44,213 nt of DNA from Streptomyces sp. DH24 (GTDB lineage: Bacteria > Actinomycetota > Actinomycetes > Streptomycetales > Streptomycetaceae), in assembly GCF_029813775.1 (NCBI RefSeq), contig NZ_JARVKW010000056.1, positions 1-44,213 of the forward strand, given 5' to 3'. The number at the start of each line of letters is the position of its first letter. The first letter of the stretch is position 1. Positions 39,650-44,213 of the stretch are shown in pieces. A program made the translations under genes and the position numbers. The notes below the pieces were generated by a model. It was not told where the DNA came from. It worked only from the letters and a program-made list of their open reading frames with translations, and searched no databases.

Positions 39650-39724
39650 ATGGACGGGCGCCCCAAGGGGTGTCATGATCACGCGATGTCCGGCATGGAC
39701 CCGGCCCGCAAGGAGGGAAAATGA
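39650..39724 (+). CDS. 24-codon leader ORF coupled to the next gene
   Basis: ATG 39650 follows a textbook AGGAGG (39639-39644) by five bases. The peptide (MDGRPKGCHDHAMSGMDP in its first part) is polar and basic, with a CHDH cluster. Its TGA overlaps the ATG of the following membrane-protein gene by the ATGA arrangement, and that gene has its own AAGGAGG inside this ORF. It is probably a leader peptide that controls or boosts translation; a metal-sensing role for CHDH is only a guess. Confidence 0.5.
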   Translation: MDGRPKGCHDHAMSGMDPARKEGK

Positions 39725-40035
39725 GGCTCTACCTCGGCGTACCCGTCATTCTGCTGGCGTTGCTCATTGCCGCTTCGGGTATGGCGGCAGTCACCCGCGG
39801 ATGGGTGCTTCCCACGAACCGGAAACCGATCCGCCGCCCGCAGCTCTACGGCTGGGGGCAGTTGGTCATGGCCATCGCACTCTGCTGTCAGGCGGTCTTC
39901 GGGCTGATGACCAGCGACCTCGACACCCGGCAGTGGGGAACCCTGACCGGCAGCGTGCTGATGGTGACCGGCATCCTCGTGATCGCGGTGAGCCAGCGCA
40001 CGACTGGTCATCGGCAAGGCGGCAAAGCGCCCTGA
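39721..40035 (+). CDS. small membrane protein
   Basis: A 104-residue protein with three membrane helices (YLGVPVILLALLIAASGMAAV, LVMAIALCCQAVFGLM and LTGSVLMVTGILVIAVS) and a short polar loop with RKPIRRPQLYGWG between the first two. The Cys pair in the second helix (CC) is unusual. The ribosome site AAGGAGG lies five bases before the ATG. It is translated after the 24-codon leader. Family and role are unknown. Confidence 0.75.
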   Translation: MRLYLGVPVILLALLIAASGMAAVTRGWVLPTNRKPIRRPQLYGWGQLVMAIALCCQAVFGLMTSDLDTRQWGTLTGSVLMVTGILVIAVSQRTTGHRQGGKAP

Positions 40036-40117
40036 GCGGGGTCCTGGGATCTCCGACAGCATGATCTACCACCGCACGTCCCGCCCATGACCACCCGCCA
40101 GCAGCATCTGGAGCAGC

Positions 40118-40285
40118 ATGTCAGAACGACGCATCGGAGCCGTCCTGGCCGCCGTCGGGACCGCATTGACTGTGGCAGGGGCAGCGATGTACGTACTGCC
40201 TGGGCCTGGCCTCCCCATCCTTGCTATCGGCATTGCCGCACTCATCACCGGACTTGTCGTGATCGCCACCACCCGTCTCAGCTGA
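40118..40285 (+). CDS. very small membrane protein (55 aa)
   Basis: ATG 40118 with GGAG four bases upstream. The peptide is almost all membrane: GAVLAAVGTALTVAGAAMYVL, then a Pro-Gly turn (PGPGLP), then a second helix (ILAIGIAALITGLVVIA). This is the pattern of small helical-hairpin proteins. It is too short for many gene callers. It lies 31 bases before the next small gene in the same direction. Confidence 0.65.
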   Translation: MSERRIGAVLAAVGTALTVAGAAMYVLPGPGLPILAIGIAALITGLVVIATTRLS

Positions 40286-40316
40286 CCCGCCCCTCACCGC
40301 CTACAGGACTTCCCTC

Positions 40317-40607
40317 ATGACCTGGCACTGGATCGGCCCGGCCTTCTTCTCCCTCACCCTGATTCCGGCCAGGGTGGCAATGGTCACCGACCACACGCCG
40401 AAGCCTCCACGCCCCCGGCGCGCCCCGACGCCACCGCGTGGCCGGGCCATCCTCGCGCCGTACGCCGCCACGCCTCTCGCGATCCCCCGCCTGGCCGGCG
40501 CTTCACCGGCGATCACCTCGGCCGCCACCGCAGAACACATCGTCGCCACAACCCGATGCGCGGTCGCGGCCATCACCTCGCACTGCACAGTAAGCACCGC
40601 GTCATGA
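40317..40607 (+). CDS. small protein with N-terminal membrane helix
   Basis: A 96-residue frame. It opens MTWHWIGPAFFSLTLIPARV, then is Pro/Arg/Ala-rich (PKPPRPRRAPTPPRGRAIL) and ends in an Ala/Thr-rich stretch with two cysteines. An AGGA site lies nine bases upstream. Its TGA overlaps the ATG of the next gene (ATGA), which supports translation. No family is recognised. Base composition alone would make it doubtful. Confidence 0.5.
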   Translation: MTWHWIGPAFFSLTLIPARVAMVTDHTPKPPRPRRAPTPPRGRAILAPYAATPLAIPRLAGASPAITSAATAEHIVATTRCAVAAITSHCTVSTAS

Positions 40608-40813
40608 CGCGGCCACGATTCTGGCCGCACGAGATCAGATCAGTCAGCCTCTGGTGGACCACGCTCACACTCATCCTCTGGCTGCTCAGCCGCACCACTA
40701 GTCAGCCCACCGGCTTCCTGCGCTGCGCCGCCTCCGCAGCGCTGCTGGTCACGGTAGGGGAAATCGGAGACTGGCTACGCCGACGCTGGCGCGCATACCG
40801 CAGGCGTTCCTAA
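40604..40813 (+). CDS. small membrane protein (69 aa)
   Basis: ATG 40604 overlaps the previous stop by four bases. The protein has one clear helix (LWWTTLTLILWLLSR) and a second, weaker one (LRCAASAALLVTVGEIGDWL) and ends in a very basic tail (RRRWRAYRRRS). It is the last gene of a small operon of three. Function unknown. The 240 bases downstream hold no gene. Confidence 0.6.
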   Translation: MTRPRFWPHEIRSVSLWWTTLTLILWLLSRTTSQPTGFLRCAASAALLVTVGEIGDWLRRRWRAYRRRS

Positions 40814-41052
40814 CCCCTGCCACCCAGCGACCTTCCCCACCCACACCCTCTCTCCAAGTGGTCCGCATCCGTGTGAACCACATCGCTTCAACCTCAACTT
40901 GCTGAACTTGACCGTCCGGGTGGGCATCACCGAGCGGCAGGCAACCGCGTTCCCCGAACGACGGCCGCAGCAGTTCTGCCCCGAGCAAGGCCGGATCGGC
41001 CTCGAAGGGTTCCGCGCCGCCCGGTGGCGGCCCGGAACCGTTCACCGCGTCG

Positions 41053-41290
41053 TCATCCGAGCGGGATGGCGTCCAGCACGCGCGTCGGGATGGTCCACGC
41101 CGGCTGGGTGGAGGCTGCCGCCGTCCGGTCCCCGCCGGTGATCAGCCATACCGTCGTCGCCTCCGAGGCCTTCACGTAGGTGCCGTCCTTGATCTCCGTC
41201 GGCAGCGCGTCCCCACACCCGGGCGGGAATCACCTGCAGCGGCTTCTTTCTCATAGCCCACGGATTCCAGCTCGGTCTGGCTCACGAACC
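41053..41290 (-). pseudogene. fragment of an extracellular repeat protein
   Basis: The minus strand reads RFVSQTELESVGYEKEAAAG and, after a one-base shift near 41215, LPTEIKDGTYVKASEATTVW and TQPAWTIPTRVLDAIPLG before a stop at 41053. These blocks recall the ~50-residue LP-DGTLVKAS...VWLI-GG--R-IP repeats of secreted Streptomyces proteins. Only one repeat and a shifted start remain. No intact gene. Confidence 0.45.
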
Positions 41291-41464
41291 GAAACCGGCA
41301 CCGACTCCTACCGCTTCGCCACTACCCGGGCCCGAGCCGAACAGCAGCCTGCCAGCTGAACCGAGACGGACGAGCACTCACTGAAAGCCGCCGCGGACCC
41401 CGAAGACACGAGCGACCCACTGATCCATCCGGATCTCGAAGTCCGACGCTGAGGCGATGCCCGA

Positions 41465-41675
41465 GGCAGGGAGGCAACGAACGGCAGTGGCAGGCAGTCG
41501 GCATCGGCAGCGAGGTGGATCTTCGTGGTCAGTCCGCCGTGGGACCGGCCGATGGCGTGCCCCTGCCGGGATTCACCGGCCGGGACCCTTTTTGCGGGCC
41601 CCGGCCGCGTGCTGGTGAGCTCGCACGACCGTGGAGTCGACCGAGACCCGGGCGGGCCCGGCAGCGGAGGTCTGG
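41465..41675 (-). pseudogene. IS5-family transposase remnant
   Basis: The minus strand reads VSVDSTVVRAHQHAAGARKK, holding the first acidic residue of the DDE site. After a frameshift and a short deletion comes GHAIGRSHGGLTTKIHLAAD, which is continuous in intact IS5-type transposases. The rest is absent. It begins within 20 bases of the stop of the M23 peptidase gene, so its arrival may have removed that gene's own terminator. Confidence 0.75.
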
Positions 41676-41682
41676 GCGTTGG

Positions 41683-42789
41683 TCAGCTGGTGCGGTTGTA
41701 GATCGCCGTACCGGGGCAGGCGGTGTAGCCGGAACGGGTGCCGCAGCCGGAGTACTGGCTGGAGCCGTTCCACCACGTCCAGCCGCCGATGGTGCGGCCG
41801 TTCAGCCAGGTGTACTGGCCGACGTAGTTGGCGTCGTACGTGCGTAGACTCCAGTGCACGTGGGCGCCGCTCGCGGAACCGCCGGCGCAGGTGTCGGTGC
41901 CGATGTTGCCGAGCAGGGCACTGCTGGAGATCGCCGTCCCGTTGTAGTAGGTCGCGTTGGACATGTGGTAGTAGTCCGTGGAGAAGCCACCGGGGTGGAT
42001 CACCCGGGTCCAGCCGCCGCCGGCGCCGCACATTGAGGTCGCGGTGCCTTCACGGGACGAACGGACTTTCCCGCTGGCGTTACCACCAGCGAAGTCGAGG
42101 GCGCTCCAGTAGCCGGTCGCGCCGTCGTGGGCGTGCGGGCCACCGGTCAGGGTCATGTAGTAGTCGGGCATCCAGGGCAGCAGCAGCCCGTTGGTGTTGG
42201 CCAGGGCCCCGGTCGGCGACGCCTCTGCCTCAGGCGTCGCCTCGTGTTCGGCGTACGCCGTCATGGTCCGCCGTTCCGCCTTGCCGACCAGCGGGGACCG
42301 GGCCACGTGTTCGGCGAACTCGTCGTCGCCTTCGAGGCCCGAGACCCATTGCCCGTCCTTACGGTGGGCGATGTAGAGCCATCCCTCCGGCTCGCCGTGT
42401 TGCTTGCGCGACGCCTCGACGTAAGCGACGCCACGGGCCCAGTCGCGCGAGACGGTGCGTACGTCGACGACCACCTTCCGGCCCTCGTCGGCGAACTTGG
42501 CGATGGCGGTCTTCGGGGCGAGTCCCTTGGCGTCGTGGGACCGGGAGAGGACGTCCGTGGAGACGGCGTCTATCAGTGCCTTGCGGCTGGTTCCGAGACG
42601 GTCGGCGACGACGTCTGACATCTTCGCGGTGACACCGGTGGATGCCGGCTGGGCGGCAGCTACGGGAATCGTGCCTGAGCCCTTGGTGGTGGCCGGCGCC
42701 GAAGGCGCGGTGGCGAGCAGACCGGTGGTGAGCAGACCGGTGACGGCAAGGGCGGTCACGGTAATTCTTCGGGACAGTGCGGAGAACAT
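41683..42789 (-). CDS. secreted M23-family metallopeptidase
   Basis: A 368-residue exported zinc peptidase. The signal peptide covers about residues 1-35. A middle domain (about 50-150) holds VVVDVRTVSRDWARGVAYVE and EGWLYIAHRKDGQWVSGLEG, a region typical of LasA-like M23 enzymes. The peptidase domain has GYWSALDFAGG (metal Asp), STDYYHMS and GAHVHWSLR with the HVH motif at residues 310-312. Family members cut peptidoglycan cross-bridges or other peptides outside the cell. The tail after residue 325 (TIGGWTWWNGSSQY) resembles a short cell-wall- or sugar-binding end with two Cys. The ATG follows GAAAGGA by eight bases. Confidence 0.92.
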   Translation of the reverse strand: MFSALSRRITVTALAVTGLLTTGLLATAPSAPATTKGSGTIPVAAAQPASTGVTAKMSDVVADRLGTSRKALIDAVSTDVLSRSHDAKGLAPKTAIAKFADEGRKVVVDVRTVSRDWARGVAYVEASRKQHGEPEGWLYIAHRKDGQWVSGLEGDDEFAEHVARSPLVGKAERRTMTAYAEHEATPEAEASPTGALANTNGLLLPWMPDYYMTLTGGPHAHDGATGYWSALDFAGGNASGKVRSSREGTATSMCGAGGGWTRVIHPGGFSTDYYHMSNATYYNGTAISSSALLGNIGTDTCAGGSASGAHVHWSLRTYDANYVGQYTWLNGRTIGGWTWWNGSSQYSGCGTRSGYTACPGTAIYNRTS

Positions 42790-43700
42790 GGGCGTATTTC
42801 CTTTCGCGCAGGAAAAGGGTCATGCGGGGAGAGCAGACAGCGAGGTCCGGAGCGGAGCGGCCCGTACGGTACGGATCTGGAGGCGGACCAGGCGGAGGTG
42901 CTCCGGTGTTCGACGCGGGAGGTCGCCGTGCCGGGGATATCCGAGGCAGAAGAAGAGACCGTTGGATCCGGGCTTGCTGGGCGAGATGGCAGAGCGAGTA
43001 GGAACGCCTGGGTTGGCTGTGTCATCGCACAGACGGCGACCCGACGCGGCGCTTGCGCCGACGTTGCTGCAGGGATAGTCGAACAAGCCTCTAGTAAGGC
43101 GTAGAAGGGGCGCGCCTGGATGGTGTCGCGAGTGCTCAGCCCGCCGTGGGTGAAGTGAACCGGAGGGCAGTCGTCGTCTTGAAGCCGGTGCGTCTTCCCT
43201 ACCGCGGGGCCGGCCATGCCGTCGGCGCAGCGACCAGGTACAGCAGCCATCGGCGTGGGCGGTTCCTTCGGTAGTGGCCACTTCCGTCTCGCCGACAGCC
43301 AATGGTGCGAGAACGAGCGGGGACCGAGACCAGAAGGGGAGAGGGCTCGAAGTGCGTCTGTGCATCGACCAGCCCTCTCGTTTGACGTGTACCTGACTGA
43401 GTTTGCGTCGCTCATCAACGCGTGTCAATGAGGTCAAGGCGTCGTCATTCATCGGCTCAGGGCCTGCCGGAGAACAACATGCGGCGGGCGACGCGCTGGC
43501 CCCGCGAGGCCAGTTCGCGAAATCACAGGCTGTTTCCCGGCAGGCCTCTACGAGCTGGTGCGTGATGGCGGGGAGGTGCGCTTGCTGGTGGGGCCTGATC
43601 TGTTGTGCGATCGTGGCCAGCCGGACGGTTCTCACCATCAGGTGTTCACGGACATCTCCCGGGACCCATCTGGCGTGTCTGGTTGAGGAGCTGACCGGCC
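42790..43700. other. long region without a recognisable gene
   Basis: Roughly 900 bases upstream of the M23 gene. The part next to the gene must hold its promoter. Longer frames exist on both strands (for example minus 43638-42820), but none has domain-like sequence or a good ribosome site. A hairpin with perfect 9-base arms lies at 43339-43347 and 43371-43379. Near 43510-43690 a plus-strand frame reads GLYELVRDGGEVRLLVGPDL, which I cannot assign. Confidence 0.4.
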
Positions 43701-43739
43701 CGTGACAGACCGTGGTCGAGGGACATCGCCACGAAACTC

Positions 43740-44060
43740 ATGACGGGTCCGAAGCGTGCAGCAGGTGCAGGTGCCCGACATCGGCTGGTGTTCGTGGACC
43801 GGTTCATGGCCAACGACCGGGTCGTCGTCTGCTCGTTCATCGGCTGCGGGCACTGCTGGTACTGCGCCAACGACCTGTGGTCCTGTGCAATAACAGCAAC
43901 ATCAACCCGGCATCGGTCAGGTCCTCCTCGAGTATGAGACCGTCGGCATCTTCGGCTACTCCCATGCCATGGGCGGCCTGCGCGGCAGCCACGCCGAGTA
44001 CGTCCGCTTCCCCTTCGCCGACTACGGCGCCTTCCCGTACCTGCCGGCGTCGATGACACC
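43740..44060 (+). pseudogene. zinc-dependent alcohol dehydrogenase remnant
   Basis: The plus strand reads DRVVVCSFIGCGHCWYCAND, the catalytic GroES-like start with its structural-zinc cysteines, then shifts frame to CNNSNINPAS, then shifts again to GIFGYSHAMGG and GSHAEYVRFPFADYGAFPYL. In intact formaldehyde/alcohol dehydrogenases these are continuous. Two frameshifts and the lack of the Rossmann domain show that it is dead. Its 3' side ends in AT-richer DNA near the edge of the window. Confidence 0.7.
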
Positions 44061-44213
44061 AGCTGATGTTCGGCTTCGGTTTTTCAGTGGTCGGTTTCTG
44101 GTTTTCAGTGCTGGGTTGTGCCTGGTAGGGGTGGGTGGGTTGGCGGGTCGCTGAACTTGGGGCGCTGGTTTGGTACTGAATGGTGCCGCGTGTGCCCGGG
44201 GGTGGGGGCCACG
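44061..44213. other. lower-GC right edge
   Basis: The dehydrogenase match stops abruptly here, and the sequence becomes T- and G-rich with two near-copies of GGTTTTCAGTG (about 44082 and 44099). This looks like a junction with other DNA, possibly the end of a mobile element. The window ends before it can be resolved. Confidence 0.3.

Noticed and set aside
41280..41400. Possible transposase or helper-protein scrap (TGTDSYRFATTRARAEQQ)
   Set aside because: Too short and without a second supporting block; left unassigned.
42790..43300. ydaO-type (c-di-AMP) riboswitch upstream of the cell-wall peptidase
   Set aside because: Such riboswitches precede many Streptomyces wall hydrolases, but I find none of the conserved core sequences here.
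43339..43379. Hairpin as a terminator
   Set aside because: Perfect 9-base arms exist, but the loop is 23 bases and no gene ends nearby, so chance is as likely.
42820..43638. Minus-strand frame of 272 codons
   Set aside because: Arg/Ser/Pro-rich with no domain-like pattern, no ribosome site and a different frame style from neighbouring genes.

Overview
The window is high-GC DNA (about 70 percent G+C, strong third-position GC bias) from an actinomycete, almost certainly Streptomyces. The snapalysin, the I36-type inhibitor, the many secreted proteins and lipoproteins, the ABC sugar importer without its own ATPase and the AGGAGG/GAAAGGA ribosome sites all fit that genus. There are no tRNA or rRNA genes and no CRISPR array. 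The second half is rich in broken genes and insertion-sequence scraps, as expected of accessory or chromosome-arm DNA.

Layout. 0-5 kb: asparagine synthase, snapalysin, a HEAT-repeat remnant, a TetR repressor divergent from a DUF2867 gene, and a GNAT acetyltransferase with a probable frameshift. 5.3-12.9 kb: the most coherent metabolic unit, a fructoselysine-type (frl-like) catabolic locus. A FrlC-type epimerase, two ABC permeases and a binding lipoprotein run leftwards. A FrlB-type SIS deglycase, a FrlD-type PfkB kinase and a LacI regulator run rightwards. The divergent promoter region between the two arms carries two copies of a LacI-type palindrome, one perfect and one with a single mismatch. 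13-15.6 kb: a CBS protein, a DEAD-box helicase and a cold-shock protein. 16-22 kb: a frameshifted pentapeptide-repeat gene, an ABM-fold protein under a SoxR/MerR-like palindrome, a reductase, an alpha/beta-hydrolase that seems to lack its catalytic Ser and His, a methyltransferase, a VOC protein and an IS5-type remnant. 22-29.4 kb: an exported-protein neighbourhood (CAP protein with a coupled micro-ORF, lipase with a hexanucleotide-encoded Pro-Ala linker, two secreted proteins, I36 inhibitor, two lipoproteins).

29.7-36 kb: a SecA-like protein whose Walker A is degenerate, a nest of three IS remnants (ISL3, IS110, IS5), a three-gene envelope-stress operon (helical protein, holin-like protein, DUF3618 protein), and remnants of an S1-domain gene, a tyrosine recombinase and a HicB-like gene. 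36-41 kb: many small membrane proteins in tightly overlapping operons, a 26-bp perfect palindrome beside ten copies of an 8-bp repeat, and a 24-codon leader ORF coupled by an ATGA overlap. 41-44.2 kb: an M23 peptidase with an IS5 remnant next to its 3' end, and a frameshifted zinc alcohol dehydrogenase at the right edge.

How it works together. The frl-like genes are predicted to import an Amadori product (fructoselysine or a relative), epimerise a stereoisomer where needed, phosphorylate it and cleave it to glucose 6-phosphate and the free amine. The LacI protein would control both arms from the shared operator region. Most other operons look independent. Domain assignments come from reading motifs and remembered families; no database search was run.
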